From Epichloe hybrida (taxonomy: Eukaryota; Ascomycota; Sordariomycetes; Hypocreales; Clavicipitaceae), in NCBI GenBank assembly GCA_019022495.1, contig JAFEKR010000012.1, positions 930,001 through 994,000 on the forward strand: 64,000 bases of DNA, read 5' to 3'. The notes below the pieces were generated by a model. It ran no database searches. It was not told the origin of the DNA and saw only the letters and a list, made by a program, of their open reading frames with translations. The translations under genes and the position numbers were made by a program. This document shows positions 1 through 10,758 of the stretch, piece by piece (position 1 is the stretch's first letter; the number at the start of each line of letters is the position of its first letter).

Positions 1-237
1 AAGGAAACCGTACACACATGGAATGACAAAATCTCGCGAGTATCCACAGACGCGACCCGGACAGGGATGTTCCGGCAGCCTGGCCTACAAAGCTGCTCTG
101 CAGCAAGATTGCCGGACTGCTGACAGCTGCGCAGAGCCCCGCCACGTTGACCAACTGCGACCAACTGTCGAGGTCAAAGTCCCAACCCAAACCCGAGGGG
201 TCGATGTTGTTCAATCTCCATCCACCTTCGGCACTCA

Positions 238-609
238 ATGGCGTCGTCTGCCGCCATCAGGTTCCTCGCCAATAAGCAGGGCTCGCCATTGCAGGGGTTC
301 GTCCAGCTGCGATTGCGTGTCAAGCCCGGTGCTAGCAAGTCGCACGAGGGCATTTTGGCCGTGACCAGCAGTGCCGTGCAACTTTGTGTGGCGGCCCCCC
401 CAAGACAAGGAGAAGCCAACCAGGCTGTGTTGCAAGTGCTGAGCGAAACCATTGGCATTTCCAAATCGCGGCTGCGAATCGTCAGTGGGCTGAAGTCAAA
501 GGACAAGATTGCGACCATTGACCATGACCATACCCAAGGAGATGGAGAAGCCTACGCGGAAACAATTCTCAGCGTGCTCCACAGAGCAAGCCATGCAACG
601 TCTCCCTAA
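238..609 (+). CDS. DUF167 / UPF0235 (YggU-like) protein
   Basis: A 123-residue single-exon protein of the DUF167/UPF0235 family, small alpha/beta proteins found from bacteria (YggU) to human (C15orf40) whose biochemical role is not established. The typical features are visible: a first strand reading LRLRVKPGASKS (about residues 23-34), a middle stretch AAPPRQGEANQAV (about 54-66) that is the most conserved part of the family, and the closing strand region SRLRIVSGLKSKDK (about 77-90). Length is normal for a eukaryotic member with a short N-terminal extension. The ATG at 238 is the first one that keeps the whole domain. The GNAT gene follows about 200 bp downstream on the same strand, with no sign of shared function. 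Family assignment is firm; function is unknown. Confidence 0.85.
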   Translation: MASSAAIRFLANKQGSPLQGFVQLRLRVKPGASKSHEGILAVTSSAVQLCVAAPPRQGEANQAVLQVLSETIGISKSRLRIVSGLKSKDKIATIDHDHTQGDGEAYAETILSVLHRASHATSP

Positions 610-812
610 TCAGCCACCCCGACTTCTCCATACCGAGTGAGTCATTCGGCCACCATCACATCACTCCGCACGGGGGGAGGGTTGACGTCGAACCAAGACA
701 AGTAACATGGAGAGGCCACGAGCAAGCGACCAACTATAATTTCAAGTCGGTGACAATCCAGGACTCAAAACCCAAAGCATTCATCTACTTGGCCGCGATC
801 ACCATCTTCACC

Positions 813-1631
813 ATGGCCAACCCAGCATTCACTATTTCCGCCGTTCAATTCGGTGATGTATCTGAGATCGGGCAGATCAGCGCTGATGCATTTGTCGGCG
901 ACCGACAAACTCAGATGAAGAACCTGGGGAGCAAATCGTACGATATGAAACAAGTAGCCATGGAAAGCCTGCCCGGCTTGCTGCGCAACCCACGTGCCTT
1001 TGCCATCAAAATCACCGACGATGCCACGGGGGAAATAATGGGCTACTGCAACTGGGGTTTTCGGGGATTCAAGCCCGAAGAGCTCCCCAAGTTGGCTGGC
1101 AAGCCAGAGCCGCTGGAGGAGCCAGCAACGCTGGAAGCGGATTCAGCAGAGCAGGCCAAGGAAGAACAGAAAGCTCATGACGGACCCAACGGGCCCGAAT
1201 CCAGGACGGATGATGATCCCATCGGGAGACTTCAGACTCTCACGGGTAATGATATGGAGAGATGGATGGAAGAGGTCATGCCGGAAGGAACGAGATGTCT
1301 CTACATTGTCGGCCTGTCCGTCTCGCCAAAATACCAAGGCCGTGGCGTTGGATCGGCACTCTTGCGATGGGGTACCGGTATTTGCGAAGAAAAGAACGTG
1401 TTCGCATGGGTACACTCATCAGAGCCTGCCTGGCAGATGTATGAAAAGAGCGGCTTCCAAATCATCCGAATCCTCGACGTCGATTTGGACGAGTACGCCC
1501 CTGTGCCCCCGCCAAATGAGGGACCTGGAGCAAAATGGGGACACTACGTTTTTCGGTATATGAAATATTTACCTGGCCAGATAAATCGAGCCATGATGAA
1601 ACCCGGAATAAGCAAGCAAGCAGAGCAATGA
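813..1631 (+). CDS. GNAT-family N-acetyltransferase
   Basis: A predicted 272-residue single-exon acetyl-CoA-dependent N-acetyltransferase. The first half (from MANPAFTISAVQFGDVSEIG) has the usual start of a GNAT fold. It is followed by a low-complexity acidic insert of about 60 residues, and the acetyl-CoA-binding motif A lies near residues 168-195 as LYIVGLSVSPKYQGRGVGSALL, containing the Q-x-x-G-x-G pyrophosphate loop (QGRGVG). A later YEKSGF stretch is the usual motif B. The start is placed at the ATG at 813; the open frame extends back to a GTG at 750, but 813 is the first ATG. The substrate cannot be read from the sequence; many fungi have several such paralogues acting on small molecules or antibiotics. 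It is followed by a tRNA gene about 200 bp downstream. Confidence 0.85.
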   Translation: MANPAFTISAVQFGDVSEIGQISADAFVGDRQTQMKNLGSKSYDMKQVAMESLPGLLRNPRAFAIKITDDATGEIMGYCNWGFRGFKPEELPKLAGKPEPLEEPATLEADSAEQAKEEQKAHDGPNGPESRTDDDPIGRLQTLTGNDMERWMEEVMPEGTRCLYIVGLSVSPKYQGRGVGSALLRWGTGICEEKNVFAWVHSSEPAWQMYEKSGFQIIRILDVDLDEYAPVPPPNEGPGAKWGHYVFRYMKYLPGQINRAMMKPGISKQAEQ

Positions 1632-1840
1632 AAGCAACGAGCTGTCAATAGACAATAACTGATCCATGTTGAATTGATGATCCCTTTCCCATCGTATCGG
1701 TCCTGATCCAAATGACAAGCAGCAAGCGAGCAAGCAGGTGGGCCACAGAAACGCTTCCTGCAGACAATTCTTTCTGTCCGTGGGTCAGCGATTCTTGATA
1801 ATCCACATTTGCTCGCCCACTTCCCATCAAATCATTGAAA

Positions 1841-1912
1841 GCCCCGTTGGCTCAGTGGTAAAGCGTGTCACTAGTAATGACAAGATCACTGGTTCGATTC
1901 CAGTACGGGGCA
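1841..1912 (+). tRNA. tRNA-Thr (anticodon AGU)
   Basis: A 72-nt intronless cloverleaf can be drawn. The 7-bp acceptor is GCCCCGT with ACGGGGC, the D-arm contains GGCTCAGTGGT (A box), and the anticodon stem TGTCA/TGACA closes a seven-base loop CTAGTAA with anticodon AGT. The T-arm is ACTGG-TTCGATT-CCAGT (B box GGTTCGATTCC), and the discriminator base is A. Position 34 would be inosine and read ACU, ACC and ACA. One D-stem pair (C13-A22) is a mismatch, which is tolerable. A short T run follows the gene some 70 nt downstream. Confidence 0.93.
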
Positions 1913-2278
1913 AAAGATATCCTTTTGGCTCATCTCGCTCCTGGGTAATTCTTGCCTTGATGATGACGAGAATTACACTTTTTTTGCTATTATTAGTATG
2001 TGTGTTGAGAGGGGAGGGAGCCCCTGATGAGCCCCCAGCCCCACCATTAGTCTAATTGTAGTGTGAGTGAGTGAGTCAATTGGTTCATTGGCATTATATA
2101 GTAAAGCAGCTAGGCCGAATAGCCAAAAACGGAGTGCGCACCCCTCCCTAATTAACAGTAGCTGCGATAAATTAGCATATCATATGCTTAACATTATATA
2201 TTTACAAATGTGTCGTATCATGGACTCATGTACTGATTGCGCATGAACCCTTCCTGTCGAGCATTCAATCATTCATTC
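1913..2278. other. Intergenic, tRNA-Thr to GDSL 3' end
   Basis: No gene is visible. The DNA is fairly AT-rich with short GTGA repeats near 2060. It serves as the 3' flank of the minus-strand GDSL gene. Confidence 0.5.
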
Positions 2279-2440
2279 CTACCTGTAGTATGTTCCGTAC
2301 TTTGAACGGCCTTGCACAACCTCTATAAAATGTTTGGCGTAAATGGTCTCCATGCGCTCCGAAGGATGCAATTCGTCGTACCTAGACATTTTGATAAGTT
2401 AGTCGCCAGTGACACCCTGCAAGGGAACCTGCGAGTAGGG

Positions 2441-2473
<33 letters not shown>

Positions 2474-3476
2474 TTGTTCAATGGATTCGCGTCCTAATAG
2501 TGCATAGACAAGGGCGCGAAGAAGGAAAACGTGCAACGCACCACATGAAGCTTGACTTGGGCTCTTTGGAGTCGACGCAAGTATCGAGACAAACGCGGTA
2601 CGGCGCCTTCACATCAGCGGGCGCATCGAGGTACTCGTCAGGTTTCGCCATGACGTCCATCATGAGCGAGTGGATGTCGAAGATGGAAACCGTTGCGCCG
2701 GGCCACCGCTGCTTCACCAGCAGGTAGAATGGGCCCCCGTAGTCGTACATGGTGTTGGCGCCGGTCGTGTACTCCCGGATCTTGTTCGCGTACTGCGTGA
2801 CGTTGTAGGCGGCCCCCTTGCTTCTCCAGTACTCGCTGTTTCCCCTGCCGGCCTCGCCTGGCGCGGCGTACATGGGCGCGTGCTCCAGAGGAGCCATGTT
2901 CATCAGCACAAAGTGCCTGCCGCCGGTCTTGTAGACGCGGTCGAGGACCTCCCAGACGCAGTCCAGGTACGTCGTGATTGTCGTGCGCTCCTTGTTCTTG
3001 TCGCCGAGGAGGCCGTCGATGCCCAGATCGTTTGTTCCGATCCAGAGCGCGTAGACGGTGTTGTCGGGCCTCCTGTCCGGGTAGAGGTCTTGGTGCCGGA
3101 CGTCCTGCTCGAACACGGGCACCTCGTACTCCAGGACGGAAGGGAACGGCGCGCCGATGGCGTCTAGGTTCCGGGAGTCCATGTTGTTGGTGCATTGGGC
3201 GCCGCTGACCGCGTAGTTGTAGTAGTTGGCTCCTGTCGCGTTTGCGACAATCCGGCCCCATGCGGCTCCGCCGCTCGCCGTGCTGTTGCTGGGAGGGAGC
3301 ATCTGGCCTACCGGGGGGGCCTTGCGATGCTCGATGAAGTAGGATAACCTGCCTTCGTCCGTGTAGCTGTCGCCGAAGGTGACGAGGTTCTCCAACCGTC
3401 CGGTCGAGCGGATGGACACGGGCCCGGCGGCGGCGGCGGCCCGGAGAGCCGCTGCAATGATCAGGTCGGCGAGCAT
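2279..3476 (-). CDS. Secreted fungal GDSL (SGNH) esterase, two exons
   Basis: Predicted 345-residue SGNH-hydrolase of the fungal GDSL/CE16-like type, likely an extracellular acyl or acetyl esterase. Exons: 3476-2542 and 2381-2279; the intron is 2382-2541 (160 nt). The exon 1 frame stays open to a stop at 2478, but splicing from ATG-TG|GTGCGT to GTCTAG|GTACGA restores the family C-terminus FMWYDELHPSER, and a GACTAAC branch site lies 22 nt before the acceptor. N-terminus: a hydrophobic Ala-rich signal-like segment (residues 1-18). Block I is GDSYTDEGR with nucleophile Ser37. Block III is GTND with the oxyanion Asn, and block V is Y-D-E-L-H with Asp314 and His317. All catalytic residues are therefore present. 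The intron holds a 29-nt A/T homopolymer, which can mislead gene callers. The substrate is not deducible. Confidence 0.87.
2441..2469. repeat. A29 homopolymer inside the GDSL intron
   Basis: Twenty-nine consecutive A on the + strand (T on the transcribed sense) lie inside the GDSL intron, between the donor at 2541 and the branch site. On the sense strand this is a long polypyrimidine tract about 60-90 nt upstream of the acceptor. Confidence 0.95.
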
Positions 3477-5831
3477 GGCATGGATGGTGTTGCCTTTCGT
3501 TCGTTTGCTTCCTAGTCGTCGGGATGATATTCTCGAATAAGCTAGATAGGATATTGCTGCTGCTTTGGAGAGCGAGAAAAAAAAAAAGAGGTGCAGGCGA
3601 CTTGGCCTCTTTATTTCGTAGTCGTGTGTTTATCATCCCTTGCAATGTGTCGCATGTCTTGCAGCATTGGTCAGGCCAGCCTCCATCGGCGGGTGAACCG
3701 GTGAAGCTTCTTTCCCGGATATCCGGAACCGACCTCTACGCTCCGCTTTCCGCTTTCCGCCGTCCGCTTTCCACTTCCCGCATGGTGAGCATTCAACGTC
3801 ACGAGGTTGCGATAATGACTACCGACCATGTTTCCGTATCACGCGGAATATTTGCGAGTGGCACCAAAACGTGGTGAAAGTGAAACTTGGGCCTGATTGG
3901 CCAGCCCGTTTTTATTAGCGGGTCTCTTCATATAAACCAAGAAGGGGTTTTTACTATTAATGCTTGCATGATCCATGCAAGGCCATGCATGGGGCATACG
4001 ACAAGTGATGCCACACGGGTGTAATTCGATGGTCAGATGTATTACAAACGTGGTCGTAATATGGCCATGCTGTGCCGCCCGTGCAACGTGCCATGAGGTT
4101 GATACGGGCAAGTCGCCAGGTGTGCCACATGACGCGGCCTCCTCAGCCATTGATTGGTATATTAAGAGCTGCAATATGTATGCAACACGGCGAGCCTCAT
4201 CAATTCAGATAGCTCAGGCATGACTCGGGCAAAGCTGCAACAAACCCGCCTCGGGCGCTTGAATAGTGACCGATGAGATTGAAAGCTGGGTCGTGTTCTC
4301 GCGTCCTTGTTCTTGAGCCAATCTGGGAACTCGTGCAGGGCATGGAATACATCCATCCATCTATCCATCTGATAGATGCTTCCGTTCTGGATCCGTTGGC
4401 GACTTGGCCGAGGGTCGTAGGCCCTGCTCGGTGGCGGGCATGATGCGAAGGAGAGATTTCCCCCTTTTGTCAGCTCGGCCGGCCCAAGGCCAGCCGTCAT
4501 CTGGGGGGGCGTTTTCTTTTGAATCCGCTTTTCAGCCTCAGCAGAGATTCCCTGCAAGGTTATTGATAAGACGCCACCATTCCATTTCAAGTAAGCGAAG
4601 TGTTCCGGAACATTCGAGACTTCAAGAGTGATTGAAATGGAATGAAAAGTCCTCCAATCAAGCACAAACAGGATATTCAACAAAAATCTTTGCCACAGAG
4701 TCCTTCATGCCACCAGCGTTGCCGCCACCGTTTATCCTAACGCAATGATGGGTATGGTGAATGTTGGCAGCGTATGAAATAAAATCTTCCTCCTGCCATC
4801 ATTCATGCATCTGTGAACCCGCTTCCACGCATCCATGCAATGCGCCACGTGCCAGTCAAGGTCCCGTCGTCGATCCCGCCCCTCGTATTCCGTACATACA
4901 TGAGCTTCTCGTCCTTGACGTCCTGGTCGGCGAGACAGACCTTTGGCAGATACGCGTGGAGGACGATGCTGTACATATTGACAGCCTAGTCCCCGCGGCG
5001 TCCTTGGGTGAATTGCCGTAGTCGCCGTGGGATTAGCTCAGGGGCAGTCCGGTCTCTGCATCGCTGCCCTCCCGTGAAGGAAGCTGTGACTGCGGTTGAT
5101 GACACGACCGAGCAAGTCGGATGGGGAAAGCGAGAGACTGCAGTTGACGGAACCAACAACCAAGCTGGCTGGGGCAAGTAAGGAGACATTTGAAGATGTA
5201 AACCGTCCATGTGTTGCAATGCCGACAGAATGCCGAACAAGTCATGATGCGTGCCAAATTCACATTCACAAAAATCAAGCCCCTGCGGGTTGTGGATTAG
5301 GCTTGCATCATCCATTGTTTTAGTACACTTCAGGCTCATAGAGTCATAGTATCAATCCGAATGAATGAATGTATCTTGGAACATGAGCTAGCCGCAGATC
5401 AGGCAAACTTGCCGGCAGCCGCGAATGTTCTACCCCTCGCACAGTCGACATGACGTGGCCGCACGCGCAAAGACGGCATGGCCACGGGTAGATCGAGCTC
5501 AGGATACGGTACGACTCGGGCAAAGTCTTCCCGTCCGTCTCAGCGACCGAGTTTGACCGACAGCCGGTGGGTTGCAACTTGCGACGACGATTGGGAACAG
5601 CAGAGCCGAACTGGGCGGCGCTTGGCCGTTGCTGGCCACCAGACGGCTGGCCACCAGACAGATCAGGAGATGGATCACGAGATGGACCACGAGATGGACC
5701 ACGAGATGGATCAGAAGATGAAAAAGCCAAGTTTTGGTCATGGTTCGTCCCGCCACAAGAGTGGGGAATTGGGGTGGGGGACAGTGGGAAGCGGAAGGAG
5801 CGTCTTGGCGCCTTGGCCCTTTATCGACTAG

Positions 5832-5889
5832 CCTCACTCACTCACTCTCACTCACTCTCTCACTCACTCCCTCACTCCCTCACTCTCCC
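5832..5889. repeat. CACT/CTCA microsatellite
   Basis: About 58 bp made of CACT/CTCA units with a few substitutions (CACTCACTCACTCTCACTCA and so on), in intergenic DNA. Confidence 0.8.
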
Positions 5890-6728
5890 TTTGCGTGCTT
5901 TTTGTTGATCTTTCCTCCCTTTCCGCGCTGCACCGTTGGTGTACGTCGGATGCCCACCTTGCATTATTCTGACCATCTGCCTACTCAGTAGCATGTACAC
6001 CAGACATGTCCGGCGGAAGGATTCGACTGATTCCATCCAACACAGATGGCGACCCCCCACCCCGCCGCGCACCCGCCGCGCAGTCAGTCCACAATGCGGG
6101 GAGGGAAGGGAGAAAAGGAGAAAGGGAAAAAGGGGAAAAGGAAAAAGGATACCGAGATGAACAACCAAACCTAAAACGGTGCACGCTGCATTGTGCTACC
6201 CAGAGAACAACATCCACCTGCCTATCACGGCTACCCAGCGGCTTGGCGCGGGCCTCTTCCCGTTCATTCTTCCATTCGGAACAGGATGCCATAGATTTCC
6301 TCTACCCATCAACGATTGCCAGTACACGCCAGTTCGGGTGACGATGGACCGAATTACCCCGGTTTCGCATCTCCCGCCTCCACAAAAATGGGGAGAAATT
6401 CACCGGCGGCGGCAGGCACCAGGCGCGCCTTGTCAACTCAGGTACATACACGCAGAATGAGCCGTGTCCTTGCCGACTTGCATATCAAAATCAGAGTCGT
6501 ACGTGACGTCTCGTCTCGTCCAGGTTCTCGTCCAGGTTCTCGTCCAGGTGGTGTGGTTTACTCCATTGGGCAGCCCCCAATCCTGAGCGCTCTGTCTCGT
6601 TCATTCTGCTTTTGGAAGCGATGCCCGTGTGTGTTCCATCAGCTACCGGGCCAAGAGAGCAAGCAGCAATGCCTGAGCTCAACCGACATGATCCTCACAA
6701 GCCCCGTTGAACACGCCCAGATGGTCGA

Positions 6729-6740
6729 CTATATATATGG
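6729..6740 (+). promoter_or_regulatory. Possible TATA box of the PLA2 gene
   Basis: CTATATATATGG lies about 285 bp upstream of the PLA2 start codon and is the only strong TATA-like element in the upstream region. The distance implies a long 5' UTR, so the assignment is tentative. Confidence 0.35.
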
Positions 6741-6935
6741 GAGCGTCTCCCTTCAAGTCAAGGCAGTAGGCTCAGCCCCGTGGTGTTCACTTGAGCCTTC
6801 ATCTGAGACATACAACACAACTTCTTCCATCTTGACTTGAGGTCATTTTCATGTTGTATCTATTTTCTTATTTTGCCTCCCTTTGACCAGTTTTCCTCCC
6901 TTTGACCAATTTCTCCTCAACCCCATACACAACCT

Positions 6936-7020
6936 TTTCCACTCATAAATCTTCACTTTCCACTCATCCATCTTCACTTTCCAATCATCCATCTTCAGTT
7001 TCCACTCATCCATCTTCACG
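6936..7020 (+). repeat. 21-bp tandem repeat in the PLA2 5' UTR
   Basis: Four imperfect copies of a 21-bp unit (TTCCACTCATCCATCTTCACT) run directly into the PLA2 start codon. The sense strand is almost free of G and rich in C, A and T, typical of an unstructured fungal 5' leader. The reverse strand is open as a short M-D-E-W-K repeat, which is taken as coincidence. Confidence 0.8.
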
Positions 7021-7680
7021 ATGAAGTACAACGCCATTCTCCTCGCTCTGGCTTCCTTGGTCCTCGCCGCCCCCTCATCAGACGTGACCTCCCTCAAGCG
7101 TCAGGACATCAATACCGTGACAGACGAGCTTCTCTTCAAGGCGACCTTGCCTCAGTTCGAGGCTCGTCGCAACACCAGGAACCCTAGTATGCTGGACTGG
7201 TCCTCTGACGGCTGCACCTCATCGCCCGATAACCCTTTTTGGTTCCCCTTTGTTGACGCCTGCCAACGCCACGACTTTGGGTACCAGAATTATCGTGTCC
7301 AGACGCGTTTCACAAAGGCGGCCAAGGCCGAGATTGATAGCCTTTTCAAGAAGGAGTACGTGGACTCACACTGAACCTGTGGTTCAAATCCCACCCACCC
7401 CTCCCCCCCTTTTTTTTTTTTGCCCATGTCTCGTGCAAAAGGTGCGATGGCTGCTGACATTATCGAAACTAGCTTATACTATCAGTGCCAATCCGTCTTC
7501 GCCCAGACAGCCTGTGAGAGACTCGCAGACGTCTACTACGCTGCCGTCAAGCAATTCGGTGGCGGCGATGCCACCAAGCGCGAGGAGACGGAGCCTTCGT
7601 ACGAGAAGGCCGTGGAGGCGTACAACAAGGCTGTCAAGGAGGCACAGGCCGAGGGTCTACTGCCCACCTTGGAGTACTAG
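7021..7680 (+). CDS. Secreted fungal phospholipase A2, two exons
   Basis: Predicted 180-residue secreted PLA2 of the small fungal/prokaryotic type. Such enzymes hydrolyse the sn-2 ester of phospholipids using a His-Asp pair and Ca2+. Exons 7021-7355 and 7473-7680; the 117-nt intron has donor GTACGT, branch CTGAC and acceptor CTAG, and joining gives FKKDLYYQC, the usual sequence at this point of the family. Residues 1-17 form a clear signal peptide, followed by a Lys-Arg site (residues 26-27) that could be cleaved by a Kex2-like protease. The catalytic motif is CQRHDFGY with His84 and Asp85. Cysteines flank it (C-T-S-S-P, A-C-Q-R, Y-Q-C, T-A-C-E), as expected for two disulfides. The C-terminal 45 residues are a charged helical extension. 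The 5' leader carries a 21-bp tandem repeat. Confidence 0.9.
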
Positions 7681-8582
7681 GGTGCACGCAAGGTACAAGT
7701 TGAAATTCGCGCATCTGCTGTCTTCCTACGGATTAGGAAGAGGGCGTTTGGTATAAAGGGACAGGGAGGAGACAATTGTATACATGCACATAGTTGGTAT
7801 TCTTTTTGATAAGTTTAGAAAGCGAGCGTACATACGTTGAATGACATTTTCTACCGAAAGTCTAGTCGGCCGGCCAATTCCCTTGCTAACCCGGTGTTTC
7901 ATCTCGAGAAACGGACAGGTATGAATGTGTCTATCTCGCAGAGAATAGGGGAATCATAGACGTGATTGGTCATTGTCGGATGTTGCATAGAGATGGATGG
8001 ACGCAGGGCAAGCTGTACACTACACCCCCTGCATGACAGGAGGAAATTAAGCAAACTAGATATTAGCTAGGAAGTAAAGGAGATAGGGTCTCGGATGAAG
8101 AAGGACCTTCATATGTATATGTAGAAAATAATACATCTTTTTCGTGGCGCTTAACCCCCTGTACACTACGGACGTGCACCCCCCTGAATTATTGTGCAAA
8201 TACACATGACAGGGGGAGTTGAGCTCATGAGCTATTGGCAAGGAAAAAAGGGAGACAGGGCCCAGGACATATTAAGGTACCTTTTATTACTAGTAACCTA
8301 TATTGAAATAGACGAATTCTCTTATAGCGCTATTATGCTATGTATTTTCCTTATAGTTCTCTAATAATAGTATTATCTTATAGCGGATTATAGCTCTTAG
8401 AGGAACGAAAAAACTAGGGCATGTAGATTTGTAAAATGAATCAAGGGGTAGAGTGTGATGAAACAAGGAGCAACGCGTCTGTCTACCCGCTCGAAATGTA
8501 TAAATGTATGTATCTATGTATGTACAGAAGTAGAAATAGAATGTATAGCCTCTTGTCATCCAAATAAAATATGCAACTGCGC
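7681..8582. other. Convergent intergenic region, PLA2 / carboxypeptidase
   Basis: Tail-to-tail spacer of about 900 bp, AT-rich towards 8300-8400. Two diverged direct copies of a segment starting TGTACACTAC and continuing with a C-rich run and CATGACAGG can be seen near 8011 and 8159. No gene is recognisable. Confidence 0.5.
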
Positions 8583-10237
8583 TTACTTGCCCAAGCGGCT
8601 GTTAGGCAGCCAGGGAATAGGATAGGTTCCCTTGCCCAGCGGCTTCTTGAACTGCTGAATCTTGGCCAGCTGCGGCAGCGTAAACGGCTCGGTATCAGAT
8701 AGGCTGCGCACCCTGCCCAGCAGCTTCTCCAACTGCCTGAGGGAGGCCGTGGGGGCGTACTCGGGCCCCTCGTGGCCGGCCAGTTCGGTGACGACGACGG
8801 TGAAGCCGCGCTCGGTGTGGGTTGTCCCAGCGACGCCCGACATAGCGGGGAGATCGGAGCCGTAGAAGGTGCCATTCAGCTCGCCCAACCCCCAACAAGG
8901 CACGTAGAAGGGATCCGTGGGCCGCGACTGGAAGCCCATCTTGCCGCCCCAGGTCATGTTCTGGACGCCGAGCAGGACGCCGCTGGCGGGCAGAATGAAG
9001 TCCATTCCGCCCTGGGCGTAGATGACGTTCTGGGTCTTGTCGATGACGTTGGGAAGTTCGTACTTGGAGGGGGGCTCCGACTCGTCTCCTTTGCCCACAA
9101 AGGCCGTGTCGACGCACATGCTCCATTTCACGTCGAGAGGCGCGTGGATGGCCCTCTTGACGTCCTCCCTGTCGAAATAGGGTGAGGCGCTGAGCGGGTC
9201 GAACGGCACGGGGCAGTAGTCCCGGATGTTGTAGATGTTGAAGCACGGATTCCCGACGACGGCCTGGCTGACGATGTCCTCCCACAGGTGGCCGCAGCCG
9301 GACTTGAACCTGATATTCCCGTTGGCGAGCTTCTCCGTCCAGGGAAGGACGGCCGGCTGCGGGCCCGAGGGGGGATACGTGTAGTACTTCTTCAGGTAGT
9401 CTTCGTAGCCGCACGTCCTGGCCGCCTCGCGCATATTTTCCATGCTGGTGTCGTCAAAGACAAACAGATTGTAGTTCTGCTCGACGTAGGCCGCGGCGAC
9501 GACCTCGCTCTGCACGTCGTTGCCGAAGCTGGCGCCGTCGACGACCATGAGGCCCCCGAGGCCGAAGTATTTGGTGTCTTTGGCGTTGACAAAGTGGCTC
9601 GAGATATACGAGGCGTAGTAGCCGCCGTAGGACTCGCCGACAATGAACACCTTGTAGCCTTGCATGCTGAACGTCTCCATGAAGTTCTTCCAGAAGCCCA
9701 TGAACTGCTCGGCGAGCTCATCCTCGTTGCGTATGGTGGGTTTGCCGGTGGAAAAGCCGACCGAGACGGGCTGGTCGATCCAGACGGTGTTGGTGAGGCG
9801 GTGGAAGCTCCAGGGGTTAGAAACGGGCTTCATAGTGCCGGGCGGCCAGACAAAGGGGCCGTTTTCCTTAAGGAGGCCCATGAGAGATGAGCAGCCGGGC
9901 TGGTGTTGTTTGCCGAGTTAGTTCCCACATTGCCGGTAGAAGGGGAAGAAAGAAAAAAGTAGATGGGCATCGGGGGGGGCAGGAAACTTACTCCGCCGTT
10001 GAGCCAGATGGTGATTTCCTTTTTCTTCCTGTACTCCTCATTGTCCGAGGGGAAGAACCAGAAGAAGTGCTTGTTCTTCTCATCCTTCTTGTCGCTGATG
10101 GGTAACTGTCCGGCGTACGACTCACCGGCGTCACCGTTGAATTCGGGAATCTTTTTGCCATCGACGGCGAATCCTGCATCGTTTCTTTCATCAGCAAGGT
10201 GGCCAAGGGGAGGGAGGGGTGCCTAACCACCACAACA

Positions 10238-10312
<75 letters not shown>

Positions 10313-10544
10313 CACTCTTTGTCTTCTCATTCAAGAAGGAGTGCGGGCTCGGGCTGGATCCCGACCTGGAATCGGCTCGGGCCGCAACGGAGGGCGCCTG
10401 CTTGGCCTTGGCGTGGTCGTGCAATTTGTGCGCGTCATTTGCATTTTTTTTAAGATGGTCCAAAAGTCGAAGCTGGCTCTCGCTGCGGCTCGCAATGGCC
10501 GACGTGGCGAAAAGGCCCAGCAGGGCCAGGAGTTGAGCCCTCAT
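8583..10544 (-). CDS. Secreted serine carboxypeptidase (peptidase family S10), three exons
   Basis: Predicted 575-residue S10 carboxypeptidase, which removes C-terminal residues at acidic pH, probably outside the cell or in the vacuole. Exons 10544-10316, 10173-9992 and 9899-8583; introns of 142 and 92 nt have donors GTGAGT and GTAAGT. The joins restore two family signatures: KTKRFAVDGKKIP across intron 1 and LNGGPGCSSLMG across intron 2. An N-terminal signal peptide (MRAQLLALLGLFATSAIA) is clear. GESYAGQLPI and the nucleophile motif GESYGGYYA (Ser near residue 226) are present, as are the Asp in GGMDFILP (near 436) and the His in AGHEGP (near 512), giving the full S-D-H triad. Intron 1 is largely a TC/TG microsatellite. 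The promoter and first 85 coding bases are duplicated in tandem upstream. Confidence 0.93.
10239..10310. repeat. CA(n)GA(n) compound microsatellite in carboxypeptidase intron 1
   Basis: About 15 CA units are followed by about 21 GA units on the + strand. On the coding (minus) strand this reads (TC)n(TG)n and makes up half of the 142-nt first intron, beginning a few bases after the donor. Confidence 0.95.
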
Positions 10545-10655
10545 TGTGTTTGGGGAGGCGCAAGTAAGGCGGAAGAGATGAGGATGGAGGAAGGAACGAG
10601 AGACGCCTGGACTATTAGTTCAAAGTTGGAAGGCGCCGGTTGCACGACGACGACT

Positions 10656-10668
10656 GATTATATACATT
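10656..10668 (-). promoter_or_regulatory. TATA-like element of the carboxypeptidase promoter
   Basis: The minus strand reads AATGTATATAATC about 110 bp upstream of the start codon at 10544. An identical element exists in the second repeat copy at 11092-11104. Confidence 0.45.
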
Positions 10669-10758
10669 CATTCCTTGATGATTGCCCTCACTCCTCGGCA
10701 TGTTTCATTGTTTCAATGGTTTCATGGCCCGGCACTCATTCTGCAGGAGGAAGCAGGA

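Larger units (their letters stand above)
3477..7020. other. 3.5-kb intergenic region, GDSL to PLA2
   Basis: No convincing gene. It holds the 5' flank of the GDSL gene, a CT-rich stretch (3740-3780), several short direct repeats (12-bp GAGATGGACCAC type at 5664-5712; 12-bp CGTCCAGGTTCT type at 6513-6550) and a degenerate CACT microsatellite. A 57-codon minus-strand frame (4976-4803) reads like protein (AYLPKVCLADQDVKDEKL) but has no recognisable family and may be a gene remnant. Confidence 0.5.

Noticed and set aside
2478..3476. GDSL esterase as a single 332-residue exon
   Set aside because: It lacks the Asp-His block; the spliced model to 2279 restores YDELHPSER with good splice signals.
4162..4683. 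173-codon minus frame in the GDSL-PLA2 spacer
   Set aside because: Composition is uneven, with no family, no signal and no splice context; likely a chance frame.
9392..9721. Long frames antisense or out of frame inside the S10, CP2, MFS, eIF2A, Tsr3 and Rrp14 genes
   Set aside because: They are shadows of high-GC or repeat-rich coding sequence and show no family resemblance.
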